A stretch of DNA of 64,000 nt from Bosea sp. 124 (GCF_003046175.1 NZ_PZZM01000001.1:1001001-1065000); one strand, 5' to 3'. Numbered from the stretch's first letter, positions 1 through 8,022 are shown. Numbers and translations are program-made. Notes: a model not told the origin generated them from the letters alone.

Positions 1-537
1 CGTCAGGAAGGCAAAAAGCTCGGTGGTTTCTATCCCGGTCTTGATCTTGCGAACACCGGTCCATTGCGGTGTCCAGATGCCGGCGAAGAATGCCAGTGGC
101 CGATCCAGCGCGAGCGCGAACCACACATCCTGCTTCGCGCCGTGGTCGAACTCAGAAAACGAGGTCAGCGGCACGACGCTCCGGCTCCCTATGCCGAGCC
201 ATGGCCTCCAATGAGATGACGACGTGTTCCGGACGTTAGTCGTGCCACCATCCGGCTCCATCCTGAGCAACTCGTCGAAATCGACCGGCTTGCCCTTGGC
301 TTCAAGCTTGCCGGCCCTGACCTTTGCCCTCTCGAAGATTGCCCGTCTGGACGAGGGCATGCCCCATCGCACCATGGCGAGTTCGCGGACACCATCCGGC
401 GCGTTGCGGACGATCGGCGCCGGGTAGTCCGGGAAGATACCCGGCAGCGGAGGCAGATTGCCCGTTGTGTCCCGCATCGCCCGCGCCATCGCGACAATGG
501 CCGCCTGGCCCTTGGTCAGGCTGTAGAGATTACACAT
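1..537 (-). CDS. SRAP (YedK/HMCES-like) abasic-site protein, C-terminus beyond window edge
   Basis: The leftward frame opens at ATG 535-537 and stays open for 179 codons to the window edge. It begins MCNLYSLTKGQ, and the Cys at position 2 is the residue that forms the thiazolidine link to abasic sites in SRAP proteins once Met is removed. Further family features are WGMPS, an Asn in NVRNTSSSHW where the family usually has NARAE, and PLTSFSEFD, whose Glu matches the catalytic Glu of the usual GFYEW block. SRAP proteins cap abasic sites in single-stranded DNA and are associated with the SOS response. The His-containing C-terminal segment is not visible, so completeness cannot be judged. Family assignment is firm; the NVRN and SFSEF variants mark a divergent subgroup. 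Confidence 0.88.
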   Translation of the reverse strand, partial: MCNLYSLTKGQAAIVAMARAMRDTTGNLPPLPGIFPDYPAPIVRNAPDGVRELAMVRWGMPSSRRAIFERAKVRAGKLEAKGKPVDFDELLRMEPDGGTTNVRNTSSSHWRPWLGIGSRSVVPLTSFSEFDHGAKQDVWFALALDRPLAFFAGIWTPQWTGVRKIKTGIETTELFAFLT

Positions 538-612
538 CGGAGGTAAGCCTAACCGTTATGATGAATTCCGGGATGTAATTGATCGGCCCTCTGGCGTTGA
601 TACAAGCAAAGG

Positions 613-831
613 ATGCTCAGTCTATCCTCCCGGATACTTGCCAGAAAACGGGCATGGCAGCGCTCAGTATCGCTATCCGCCAGCATGCTGATGCGTGACC
701 ACGGTCAGGGTGCATACTTTGCCGCGAAAAGACTGAGCCGCCAAGCTTGCGCCACGGACAACGAAAAGGCCTCCCGCTTCTGGACGGCGGTTGAGCGTGA
801 AATCCAAGGCAGGACCACGCCAGACGCGTGA
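613..831 (+). CDS. Small hypothetical protein with HG..A..A helix pattern
   Basis: A 72-residue frame whose second half (MLMRDHGQGAYFAAKRLSRQ, then a W in ASRFWTAVE) resembles the many tiny alphaproteobacterial proteins with a LI..HG..A...A pattern followed by a W..I/V helix. Two starts are possible, ATG 613 or ATG 685, and the second would give only the conserved-looking part. No good ribosome-binding site is seen for 613. It stands alone between the SRAP gene and a leftward small-gene pair. Function unknown; reality of the gene is about even odds. Confidence 0.4.
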   Translation: MLSLSSRILARKRAWQRSVSLSASMLMRDHGQGAYFAAKRLSRQACATDNEKASRFWTAVEREIQGRTTPDA

Positions 832-974
832 ATGCATCGGTCGTCTCAAACATCGTCTGTTTCGCCCACCCGGCCCCGATGCTCGATCGAAACTCGACGG
901 GCTGGGAGCATATCCGCCACGCCTCGCGGTCTCAATCAAAGGCGAGGCAACCCGTAGTCGAATCCGAATGCGCG

Positions 975-1229
975 TCATTCCTCTCCTGCGTCGACGTCCA
1001 TCCTATACATCGCGTGGAACTTGTCGGGCTCGTTGCTGCCCGCCGCCACGTTGAGCTGGCTGTTGGCGAGGTTCAGCGCAAAGTTCAGCACGTCTAGGGC
1101 GATGTAGATCTGGCTGCTGATGGGTATCTCTCCGCACCATCGCCTGACGGTCAGATGAAAATCGCGGGTCACGGCCTGCATCTCGCGCGCCCTGCCCGGC
1201 GACATGCTGCGCTTGGATCGCTGGACCAT
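975..1229 (-). CDS. Hypothetical protein, 84 aa
   Basis: Small leftward gene starting at ATG 1229, overlapping the stop of the preceding small gene by one base (TGATG arrangement), which indicates translational coupling. The protein has a basic N-terminus (MVQRSKRSMSPGRAREMQ) and a mixed helical body with the hydrophobic stretch IYIALDVLNFALNLANSQL. I do not recognise a family. The coupling to the upstream gene and the well-formed protein composition are the main reasons to call it real. Confidence 0.5.
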   Translation of the reverse strand: MVQRSKRSMSPGRAREMQAVTRDFHLTVRRWCGEIPISSQIYIALDVLNFALNLANSQLNVAAGSNEPDKFHAMYRMDVDAGEE

Positions 1230-1441
1230 CAGTCGTGCTCCTCCCGCCGCGCTCCATGTGAGAACACCCCACGGAGATAGCCGCGCGACACCGACCGGTC
1301 CGCATCTGCGAGCAAGACGGTCATGTCGTGGAGCAGAGCCCGGATCGCGGCCCGCTCGCTGCCATGCTCGGCGATGAGATCGTCAATCTCGCACTCGACC
1401 TCGGTTGCCAAATCGGTGTCTTCAAGCCTCTCCGCTGCCAT
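1229..1441 (-). CDS. Hypothetical protein, 70 aa, acidic helical
   Basis: Leftward 70-residue frame, acidic in its N-terminal half (DTDLATEVECEIDDLIAEHG) and predicted helical throughout. It is directly coupled to the following 84-residue gene by a one-base stop/start overlap at 1229. No catalytic motif or signal peptide is visible. Proteins of this size and pattern are common as uncharacterised genes in Hyphomicrobiales. Function unknown. Confidence 0.5.
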   Translation of the reverse strand: MAAERLEDTDLATEVECEIDDLIAEHGSERAAIRALLHDMTVLLADADRSVSRGYLRGVFSHGARREEHD

Positions 1442-1620
1442 GTCCGTGCGTCCTTCGGAATTGAGAACGTACTGAGAACAAACCTCGGCGGGGAGTCAAC
1501 CCGTTGCGCGACGGGGCCTAGGCGAGATTCCTACTCCGACGACGGTATTCAGCGCGCGTCATTGAGCGGCTGGGGAACCGTGCCGCCGGGCGTGCTGTTG
1601 ATGCGCAGGAGGTCTACGCC

Positions 1621-1821
1621 ATGCCCAAGACCGTCAAAACCATCAAGCCGATCGAGACAGTCGAAGAATACGAAGACGCCAGGCAGCGCATCGTGGTGCT
1701 CGACACAGCTATGCCCGGCTCGCCCGGCGAGGAAGAGTTGAAGGCGCTTATCGTCGCGGTGGAAAAGTGGAAACGCGACCACGGATCGATGCCCAAGGCG
1801 ATCCGGCCGATCGGCAACTGA
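1621..1821 (+). CDS. Small protein resembling the N-terminal half of HigA-type antitoxins
   Basis: 66 residues, with a clear AGGAGG ribosome-binding site at about 1606-1611 ahead of ATG 1621. The sequence IKPIETVEEYEDARQRI, then PGSPGEEELKALIVAVEKW, matches the pattern of the N-terminal segment of HigA-like proteins (KPIRTE.DY..AL..I, PGT.EGDEL..L..LV..YE). The helix-turn-helix domain that normally follows is absent because the gene stops at IRPIGN. It is either a free-standing member of this small family or a truncated antitoxin remnant. No toxin gene is adjacent. Confidence 0.6.
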   Translation: MPKTVKTIKPIETVEEYEDARQRIVVLDTAMPGSPGEEELKALIVAVEKWKRDHGSMPKAIRPIGN

Positions 1822-1857
1822 GCTAATCAGATCTTCTGACCGTCAGGAGATTCGACC

Positions 1858-2127
1858 GTGCCCGCCCGTCGTGCCGACCAGCCCGTAGCCTATTCTCACC
1901 TCGTCGGCCGCGAGGTTTCGATCTCGTCAGAAGCGTGGAAGCACGAGTGCGAGATCGCGGCGATCACCGCCATGCCAATCGCGAAGCGGAACACCTTCCT
2001 CGATGGCGTGCAGGGCTCGACCGATCGGGAGGAGCGTGGCGTGAAGGGGGTTCGCGGCGAGGCCGCCGTCGCAGCCCTACGCGCCGAGGTCGAGCGATAT
2101 GCGGATATCCTGCGACGCCTGCCCTGA
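1858..2127 (+). CDS. Small conserved protein, copy 1 of a local SEAWxHECE family
   Basis: GTG start at 1858 with AGGAGA spaced 8-9 bases upstream. The 89-residue product carries ISSEAWKHECEIAAITAMPI, a short variable part, then RGVKGVRGEAAVAALRAEVE. The same blocks in the same order occur in the protein encoded at 2860-3150, so the two are paralogues less than 1 kb apart. The SEAWxHECE block is typical of a small uncharacterised family in Hyphomicrobiales and Burkholderiales. No known function and no catalytic signature. Confidence 0.7.
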   Translation: MPARRADQPVAYSHLVGREVSISSEAWKHECEIAAITAMPIAKRNTFLDGVQGSTDREERGVKGVRGEAAVAALRAEVERYADILRRLP

Positions 2128-2203
2128 GACGCAGGCCGGCGCTGTGCTTCCACATTGCAGGAACCATCCCGCACCTATCTGTTGAACGTTCGGCGTCGGA
2201 GAC

Positions 2204-2267
2204 GGCGCCTGCCTTCTCTCCATTGGATCGCGTCGCCACGGCTGGCTGCAGCCAATCGGAAGGCTAG
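2204..2267 (+). repeat. Dispersed non-coding repeat, copy A
   Basis: This 64-base stretch is nearly identical, in reverse orientation, to 61791-61858. Both copies share GGCGCCTGCCT, then CTCTCCATTGGATCGCG, TCGCCACGG, a short variable part, and GCAGCCAATCGGA ending in GGCTAG. By eye only a few positions and one short indel differ. It lies between a rightward small gene and the 3' end of the leftward gene at 2344-2640 and is not in a credible reading frame. The ATTGG and CCAAT blocks could pair, so a structured RNA is possible. Confidence 0.65.
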
Positions 2268-2343
2268 GAGGTCATGCTTAGCGCGAGCATGATGATAAGA
2301 AGCGAGCCGCCTGTGAGAGCGCACCACACAAACCAGAACGTTC

Positions 2344-2640
2344 TCACTGCGTAAAATATTGCTCTAGATAGGCCGGGACAAAATAGCCTGCGCCGCCAAA
2401 CACCGCGAGAACAGCCAGCAGGATCGCTGCGGCCCGAATGCGGCTGACGATGGAGCGGGACGAGTCGGCTTCGACGATCAGCTTCAGAAAACCACGCAGC
2501 GGCCTGAAGCGCGAGCGGGCGGGAGTGTCCCCATTAGCGGGCGCCGATGCTTTATCAACGGTAGTCCCAAGAAGGGGCACAGCAAGTTCGCCGGGCTGAG
2601 GCAGAATTTCTTGCTGCATTCGATGTACTGCTTCATCCAT
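2344..2640 (-). CDS. Small single-pass membrane protein, paralogue of the one at 63051-63281
   Basis: Start taken at ATG 2638-2640 (MDEAVHRMQQEI). The C-terminal half, SRFRPLRGFLKLIVEADSSR followed by a hydrophobic segment and GAGYFVPAYLEQYFTQ, matches the product of 63051-63281 block for block (GRFRPFGGFLKLIVAVDSSR and GAGYFLPAYFSQYF). The N-terminal halves differ. The protein has one predicted membrane span near its C-terminus, an aromatic tail and a basic cytoplasmic-looking segment. I do not know a function. Presence of two divergent copies at the two ends of the window argues that it is a real family. Confidence 0.72.
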   Translation of the reverse strand: MDEAVHRMQQEILPQPGELAVPLLGTTVDKASAPANGDTPARSRFRPLRGFLKLIVEADSSRSIVSRIRAAAILLAVLAVFGGAGYFVPAYLEQYFTQ

Positions 2641-2859
2641 GGTGGAACGGCTTCGCGCACAGCGAATGCCCTGGTTAGGCAATAACGGCGGGCGGACCCG
2701 TTCGTTCCGCCGCGCCGCGCACGTAGGCCGGCGCTCGCTACGGCTGTTCAGGACGCATCGGCCTTCACGAATACGGCCAAGCGGCGGCCGCCATGGTCGG
2801 TGTTGCGCAGGGAACAGAGATCAACGCCATCGGTTGATCGGGCGACCCCGAGGATCCTG

Positions 2860-3150
2860 ATGACAACGCCAATGCTCGACCGGAACGGACACAAGCTGGT
2901 TCGTTCAGAATTCTCCGAACAACTGGTCCCGATCTCTAGTGAGGCATGGCGCCATGAGTGCGAGGTCGCATTCCTGCTCGGTCTGCCGATCGCAATGCAG
3001 GAGCAGATGCTCGACGGTCCGCCTCACAACAGTGATCAGGGTGACCGCGGGGTCGATGCTGTCCGAGGAAACGGGGTCGCCGCGATGTTGCGTAGCGAAA
3101 TGGAACGGCTGGGTGCGATAAGGCGTCGGCGGAATCGAAACGTGCCATGA
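2860..3150 (+). CDS. Small conserved protein, copy 2 of a local SEAWxHECE family
   Basis: Start set at ATG 2860, after GAGGATCCTG. The 96-residue product contains ISSEAWRHECEVAFLLGLPI, a linker, and RGVDAVRGNGVAAMLRSEME, colinear with the protein at 1858-2127. Compared with that copy it has about 20 extra N-terminal residues and a basic tail (RRRRNRNVP). Its stop overlaps the start of the next 49-residue gene in an ATGA arrangement, so the two are translationally coupled. Function unknown. Confidence 0.7.
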   Translation: MTTPMLDRNGHKLVRSEFSEQLVPISSEAWRHECEVAFLLGLPIAMQEQMLDGPPHNSDQGDRGVDAVRGNGVAAMLRSEMERLGAIRRRRNRNVP

Positions 3151-3296
3151 TCATCATGACTGAGGCTGAATACGCGGCGGTGAAGGCGTGTATCGCGGTG
3201 CTGTCCGCGTCGCTTCTGGACGCCGCCGGCGAGAAGGAACTGTTTCAGTTGCAACAGGCTGCGAAGCTTTGGGAAACGAGGCTGGAATTGGATTGA
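3147..3296 (+). CDS. Tiny hypothetical protein, 49 aa, coupled to the preceding gene
   Basis: ATG 3147 overlaps the TGA of the preceding gene (ATGA). The frame runs 49 codons: MIIMTEAEYAAVKACIAVLS, then a Leu/Ala/Gln/Glu-rich helix ending WETRLELD. It is well below the usual gene-calling length, but the overlap and the amphipathic helix make it credible. No family recognised. Confidence 0.5.
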   Translation: MIIMTEAEYAAVKACIAVLSASLLDAAGEKELFQLQQAAKLWETRLELD

Positions 3297-3602
3297 GAGC
3301 AAGCGGAATCGGTGAGATTGCCCGCTAGCTTGGCAGAAGCCCCCCAAAATGCTCGGAAACCCGCGCATCGATCAATCCCAGCCTTGGCTTGAGCGGCCCG
3401 CCGAGTGCGCTCGGATCTGGTCGGGCCGGCGGGGCCGACGCCGCCGGACAAACCAGCAGGCAAGCCTTAGCAGACGTTTAACCAATCGGGGCCAACTTGA
3501 ACTGCGCTTGTTATCGCGGCGCAGGACGCCGGACCGCCCCGTTGCCCCCCAGCTGTACGGACCGGCGTCCTCGCCTCGCGCAATCCAACCCAAATCTCCT
3601 GA
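3297..3602. other. Intergenic stretch without a supported gene
   Basis: About 300 bases between the 49-residue gene and the 3' end of the leftward exported-protein gene. Open frames exist on both strands but have Arg/Pro/Ser-rich shadow composition and no ribosome-binding sites. No repeat, tRNA or clear terminator was found. Confidence 0.5.
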
Positions 3603-3926
3603 TTATGGCTCAGGCAATCTCAGCCCAGCCAGAAACGCAGCCGAACTCAGGGAATGATCCGGCAGTGCCGTGCAATGGCGCTCGACTGCTGTCACGATGA
3701 CACTGTCATCAATATGAGACAGCTTCGAGGGTGAGCTTTGCCTAAGGATATCGACCATCCATCGGCCGATTGCTGAGTGAATTTCGGTCGCTGATGTTCG
3801 GTGATGCTTCATCCACATTTCGCAGGTGATGTAGTCCTGCAGGAAATCAGCCTTGCGGCGCTCGGCGCCATGCGTGGTCACGGAGCCCGCGGCCAAGAAG
3901 GTCGTCATGACCAGCCAAAGGCGCAT
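3603..3926 (-). CDS. Small exported protein, HdeA-like pattern
   Basis: The start is placed at ATG 3924-3926, preceded by GGAGGAAAG on the coding strand. A longer upstream frame exists but lacks gene-like composition. The 107-residue product has a signal peptide (MRLWLVMTTFLAAGSVTTHG), then a helical domain with two Cys, one in DYITCEMWMKHH and one in VERHCTALP, about 45 residues apart. Small exported alpha-helical proteins with one disulfide of this spacing include the acid chaperone HdeA family, but the match is only by pattern. The gene stands alone. Confidence 0.6.
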   Translation of the reverse strand: MRLWLVMTTFLAAGSVTTHGAERRKADFLQDYITCEMWMKHHRTSATEIHSAIGRWMVDILRQSSPSKLSHIDDSVIVTAVERHCTALPDHSLSSAAFLAGLRLPEP

Positions 3927-4284
3927 CTTTCCTCCTCTCGTATCGCCATTCGATGAGCGGCCTGCTTTGAGCTGGCGCTCATTGGGCACGCCGGCCGCAG
4001 AATGGCGGTCGTGTCGGATCCAATCAAGGTCAGAGCGCCTGGCATAGGCGTTCCCGCGATGCTTTGTGCCGAGATCGAACGGCCGGTAGAGGTCAGACGT
4101 CGCCGGGCGAGTTCTTCGCGAAAATCGCCGATTGTCTTGCAAGCCCCTACGGGATCCGGAAGTGGCTGTTCGCGAAAATTCGGCCCGACGAACAATCGAG
4201 GGGCTTTCCAGTTGACGCTCCTGCACGTAGGCCTCGATATATCCAATGGCTCTAGTGTGGGGCGAGCTTTTGGGAGCATTGCTG

Positions 4285-4767
4285 ATGACAAGAGCCCGAC
4301 TGACCCATTCGATCGTTCTGGCTGCTGTGCTTGGCGCGCCAGCGGCGGTCGCGGTGGCGGTGGAAGCACAGGCCGTCGAGCCGATTCAACTCATCACCAA
4401 GTACGAGGCGGGCTTTCCTCCTCCAGCGGCATCAAGCAGCCAGGAACGCAATTTGACCCGCGGCCCGAGCGTCGATCGGCTGGCACCTCCTGCAATTGGC
4501 ATGGCGGGTGATGCATTCCGTTTTGCGGTGAAGTTCAAGCCACGCAACGGCGTGCCGATCGATCCGGCTAGCGTGCGTGTGACCTATCGCCGTGCACTCG
4601 ATGTCGATCTGACCGCCCGCATCAAGCCCTTCATCACTGCGGACGGAATCGATGCTTCAGCGGTGATCGTGCCACCGGGGCAACACCTCATCGTGATTGA
4701 AGCGACCGACAAGGAAGGCCGCCTTGGCAGGGGCCAGATTACCCTGACGGTTGAGGCTCCGAAATAG
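4285..4767 (+). CDS. Exported protein with a C-terminal beta-sandwich-like domain
   Basis: Start chosen at ATG 4285 (MTRARLTHSIVLAAVLGAP), which gives a good signal peptide. An upstream ATG at 4246 would bury it. The mature part has a low-complexity linker rich in Pro and Ser, then about 80 residues of alternating hydrophobic strands (FRFAVKFKPRNGVPIDPASV, AVIVPPGQHLIVIEATDKEG, GQITLTVEAP) that look like an Ig- or cadherin-type fold. It converges on the TPR-caspase gene with only 3 bases between the two stop codons. Such a periplasmic beta-domain could be a partner or substrate of the protease, but that is a guess. Confidence 0.65.
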   Translation: MTRARLTHSIVLAAVLGAPAAVAVAVEAQAVEPIQLITKYEAGFPPPAASSSQERNLTRGPSVDRLAPPAIGMAGDAFRFAVKFKPRNGVPIDPASVRVTYRRALDVDLTARIKPFITADGIDASAVIVPPGQHLIVIEATDKEGRLGRGQITLTVEAPK

Positions 4768-4770
4768 CCC

Positions 4771-6663
4771 TCATCGCTTTGGCGCGGGAGGTAGTAGAGC
4801 CACCGCCGGGGCGGTTCCGTAAGCGGCCGGAACCTGCTTACCCTCTGTCCGTTCGGATACGCGCTTCGTAGTATCCCTGACGACCACGTCGATTTGCCGG
4901 CCGGGCGTCGACAGGGTTTCCAAAAACGCGCGAACGAAGGGGCTGTCGAGCCCGTCGCCGTCAAGTGCAGTTTTGCCCGGCTGTGTCGAGTGAAGGACGA
5001 TCCCGTTCTGCGCGGCCGGTGTGGGCGCAAGGCCCGCGTGCAGCCGGTCAGGAATGGCACCGCTCGATCGCCCTCCGGAACCTCTCGAGCGAGCCACCGC
5101 ACGGGCCTCGACGAAGGGGTCGTCGCGGCAGGCGTCGATGATGACAAGTGCGCCGCGCCTTGCCTTGGCGGCGGCGGCTGAGAGATCGGCGAGCGCCAGC
5201 GCGTCATTGCGCAGATTGTCGTCACTGTCGGGTACCGCATCAGCCGGGATGAGATAATTGGCACCGCCAGTCTCAACACCATGCCCGGCATAAAACATCA
5301 GCACAACATCAGCCTGCGCTGCCTTCTCGGCGACAATCGCGGGGATCTTGCGCAGATCGTCCCTCTTGAGATTCTCCGCGAATTCCACGCTGTCGAAGCC
5401 GAGCTCGGCCAGCGCATTGGCCATCACGGCCGCGTCGCGGCGGGCATTGGGCAAGCTTGCCAACTCGGTATAATCACTGATGCCGACAATGAAGGCGACG
5501 CGCCGGAGGCCGTCCGGCGAGCCCTTGCCGCCATAGACGCCGATGTCGGCAGCGTTCCGGAATATCCCCCGCATCTCGCGCAGCAGCGGCTCGGTCAGCA
5601 CCTTGAGGAAGATGACGGCCATGCGCCGCTCATAGAGATGAGGCGTCGCTTTCGTCGCCGCGATGATACGCTTGTAGATCGCGATCGCCTTGGGCTTGTC
5701 GCCGAGGCTCTCTGCGACGCGTGCAAGCCCGAGTGCCGGACTCCACTGCTTCGGCGTCAGCTTCTGCGCATCGAGGAAAAGTTTCTCAGCGACTTCTGGT
5801 TCCTTCAGCTTGTCGAGAGCGAGATTGCCAGCCTGGATCAGAAGCGTCGCGCGGGCATCCGCGGCTTCCGCCTTCGGCATGTCGTTAGGCTCGCGTGTCG
5901 CCGCGATTATGTCGTCATAGGCAGCCCTGAGATCGCCAGCGCGCAGCTCCAGCTCCGATTTGCTGGTCAGCGCCAGACCGCGGAAGGGCGCGCCGAGCGC
6001 GATAGTCGCAGCCAGATCACTACGAGCACGGTCGAGTACGCCCAAGCGGCGCAGAAGCTCGCCGCGTGCATAAAGTGCTGCGGCCGTCTTCGGATCGATC
6101 TGCAGAGCGCGGTCGAGATCGGCGAGCGCCGCGTTGAGGTCGCCATCCCGCTCATGCTGGAGCGCGCGCTGGACATACGGCGAGGCAGTCTGCTTTGGCT
6201 GTTGCATCGCCTGACCAATGTCGGCAGCCGCCTCAGAGGTGCGGCCGATCACTTGGTTGATGGCGACGCGAAACGACAGCGCCTCGGCCTTGAGCGGCCC
6301 CTCGATGCTGAGCGCGGTGTCAATGTCGGCGAGAGCATCGCGCACCTGTGCAAGGGTTGGTGGGGCATAAGCGACCGAGCCGTCGCGCTTCTGGATGTTT
6401 GCGGCGCCCTTGGTCACCACCTGGAGGAAGCGCATCACGCTGCGGTAGAAGGCGGCCTTCTGACGGTCAACATCGCTTGGGGTCCCCGCCAGCACTCGCC
6501 CGCAAGCGGCCTCGGCAGCGGCCATAGCCGTCATGGGCAAGACGCTTGTCTTAGTCCGATCATCCGCACAAGTAGCAAGATCGCTGGCACTTTGTGACCA
6601 TGCGGAGGTGACCAGCGCTGTGACCAACAGCAGCGCGGCGGGGCTGATTATTACACGTCGCAT
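4771..6663 (-). CDS. Exported TPR plus caspase-fold (peptidase C14) protein
   Basis: Start placed at ATG 6661-6663 (MRRVIISPAALLL), with a purine-rich GGGAAG upstream; a GTG 18 bases further up is also possible. Domains in order: signal peptide (about 1-25), helical repeats including clear TPR units near 150-330 (LNAALADLDRALQIDPKTAA, AIAIYKRIIAATKATPHLYE), then a caspase domain starting RRVAFIVGISDYTELASLPN. The catalytic His is in YAGHGVE and the catalytic Cys in VIIDACRDDPF, so the dyad is intact. Bacterial C14 proteases cleave after basic residues or Asp depending on the family; substrates here are unknown. The gene is monocistronic and convergent with the exported beta-domain gene. Confidence 0.88.
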   Translation of the reverse strand: MRRVIISPAALLLVTALVTSAWSQSASDLATCADDRTKTSVLPMTAMAAAEAACGRVLAGTPSDVDRQKAAFYRSVMRFLQVVTKGAANIQKRDGSVAYAPPTLAQVRDALADIDTALSIEGPLKAEALSFRVAINQVIGRTSEAAADIGQAMQQPKQTASPYVQRALQHERDGDLNAALADLDRALQIDPKTAAALYARGELLRRLGVLDRARSDLAATIALGAPFRGLALTSKSELELRAGDLRAAYDDIIAATREPNDMPKAEAADARATLLIQAGNLALDKLKEPEVAEKLFLDAQKLTPKQWSPALGLARVAESLGDKPKAIAIYKRIIAATKATPHLYERRMAVIFLKVLTEPLLREMRGIFRNAADIGVYGGKGSPDGLRRVAFIVGISDYTELASLPNARRDAAVMANALAELGFDSVEFAENLKRDDLRKIPAIVAEKAAQADVVLMFYAGHGVETGGANYLIPADAVPDSDDNLRNDALALADLSAAAAKARRGALVIIDACRDDPFVEARAVARSRGSGGRSSGAIPDRLHAGLAPTPAAQNGIVLHSTQPGKTALDGDGLDSPFVRAFLETLSTPGRQIDVVVRDTTKRVSERTEGKQVPAAYGTAPAVALLPPAPKR

Positions 6664-7087
6664 CGCAGGCTTCCCGAGCACAAAGGCATGCTTGCACTAT
6701 CGGCAAATGCGTCTCTGAGACGCAACCTATTGAAAGGCATATGCCGCTACTCGCGGACCGCGCGCTTGAATGTAGCGGCGTCCATTTCCTCGCTCGCCTC
6801 TTTGATTAAATTCAGCGGAGGGCCGGCAGCGGGCTTGGCTTTGGTTTCCAATCAAACGGTGGCGGGCTGGCGGTCGCGCCCGATTAAATTCCGCTATGTT
6901 GAGAATGCCAGCGGGGACGGGGCCCCGTTGATTTCTCGTCCCCGGCTTGAAAACCGCGACGCGCGATTTCAACGGGGGCGGCTAATCAAGTTTTTTCAGA
7001 CGGGCCCCAGCCAAAAAAACTCCATGAGTGCAACCCCATGCGGTGGCGGGCCCTTCGCGATCCAATCCTCGAACCTCCCCCCTCCCA
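6664..7087. other. Intergenic DNA between the caspase gene and the IS3 remnant
   Basis: Roughly 420 bases without a credible gene. It contains the promoter side of the caspase gene and two copies of GATTAAATTC near 6804 and 6889. The junction between IS3 sequence and older DNA lies further right, around 7205. Confidence 0.45.
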
Positions 7088-7438
7088 TCAGTGCGCGCTG
7101 GAGCTCGGCGCGTCGGGCTCGGCAGCGATGCGCTCCGACATCGCCACGATGTCGTCGACGATCGTCTGTCGGTGCGCGATGGTCCGGGCAATCCAGACGA
7201 AGCGTTCTCGCACCATCTGCCGCCAAACCTTCCTCACGCCGTAAACCTCGAAGTTCTCGGCGAAGACGCGGGCGATCTCGGGCTGCAGGGCGATATCCCG
7301 CTTTGCCCTCACTGACAGCTTCTCGGGATCGGCGCGCTTGGCGACATAGGCATGATAGGTCGAGGGGGCGATCGGCAGCACTTTGCAGATCGGCTCGACC
7401 CCATGGACCTGGCGGTGATCGTCGATGAACGCGATCAT
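7088..7438 (-). pseudogene. IS3 OrfB fragment, DDE domain lost
   Basis: Starts [20 protein letters not shown], a typical OrfB opening, and continues through YGVRKVWRQMVRE. From about 7205 on the frame runs into unrelated sequence (IARTIAHRQTIVDDIVAMSE) and stops at 7088. The whole catalytic DDE region is missing. The start overlaps the orfA stop by 4 bases, as expected for programmed frameshifting between the two frames in intact IS3 elements. What the fused tail derives from is unclear. Confidence 0.8.
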
Positions 7439-7814
7439 CGCCTGAACAGGCGGTCGAGCTCCGCCTGGGCAAAATACGCCGACGCCTTGCGCAGGATCTC
7501 ATTGGCCTGCCGAAGCTCTCGGTTCTCGCGCTCCAGCGTCTTGAGCTTGGCCGCCATGTCCGTCGTCAAACCGGGCTTCCGTCCACTGTCGACCTCGGCC
7601 TTCTTTACCCACTCGTTCAGCGTCTGCGCCGTGCAGCCGATCTTGCCGGAAATCGACATGATCGCCGCCCAGCGGGACGGATGCTCGCCCTCGTGGTCCA
7701 GCAGCATCCGAACCGCACGGGTCCGCACCTCAGGCGAAAACTTGTTCGTCGTCTTGCTCGTCATGGCTCCACCTTCTCAGGCGTTGGAGCCTCCGACAAA
7801 CCCGGCGCGGTTCA
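7205..7814 (-). mobile_element. Truncated IS3-family insertion sequence
   Basis: The left terminus on the coding strand reads TGAACCGCGCCGGGTTTG from 7814 downward, the kind of end seen in IS51/IS407-type IS3 elements. It is followed by orfA (7435-7764) and the beginning of orfB. Homology to IS3 OrfB is lost after YGVRKVWRQMVRE, near 7205, before any DDE residue, so the element lacks most of its integrase and its right end. It cannot transpose by itself. It marks the left side of the efflux module. Confidence 0.75.
7435..7764 (-). CDS. IS3-family transposase OrfA
   Basis: 109-residue protein with a helix-turn-helix N-terminal domain ([34 protein letters not shown]) and a C-terminal leucine-zipper-like helix ([20 protein letters not shown]). 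This is the DNA-binding half of an IS3 transposase. It is complete, but its partner OrfB is truncated, so it is probably inert for transposition. Confidence 0.88.
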   Translation of the reverse strand: MTSKTTNKFSPEVRTRAVRMLLDHEGEHPSRWAAIMSISGKIGCTAQTLNEWVKKAEVDSGRKPGLTTDMAAKLKTLERENRELRQANEILRKASAYFAQAELDRLFRR

Positions 7815-7988
7815 CAGGTGCGGTTTGGGCCGCATCGCAGTGACGCATGCGTTCAACGTGGCCAGTTCGTCTTCGATGCGGCGCAGTCGAGCTTGGTCGA
7901 TGCCTGCACCCTCATGCCCCAGAGCGGCCAGTGCCTCGCCATAGGCCTTCAGTTCCGCGACGAGGCGCGTCCAAAGCGTATCTATCAT
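7812..7988 (-). CDS. 58-aa remnant whose 3' end was replaced by IS3
   Basis: Too short for routine gene calling but preceded by a very strong AAAGGAGG ribosome-binding site. The product begins [20 protein letters not shown] and is fully helical ([20 protein letters not shown]). The stop codon TGA at 7814-7812 is the first three bases of the IS3 terminus TGAACCGC, so the natural C-terminus was cut off by the insertion. The gene lies 34 bases beyond the SDR stop and could be the last member of that operon. Function unknown. Confidence 0.6.
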   Translation of the reverse strand: MIDTLWTRLVAELKAYGEALAALGHEGAGIDQARLRRIEDELATLNACVTAMRPKPHL

Positions 7989-8022
7989 CGGCAGCCTCCT
8001 TTACTGGGAACGAAATATCGGC

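Noticed and set aside
5281..6597. Long open frame antisense to the TPR-caspase gene
   Set aside because: It is a shadow of a GC-rich gene; the opposite strand has a full domain architecture and catalytic motifs, this one has none.
6682..7000. Intact right end of the IS3 element
   Set aside because: No inverted partner of TGAACCGCGCCGG was found; OrfB homology ends near 7205, so the element is truncated.
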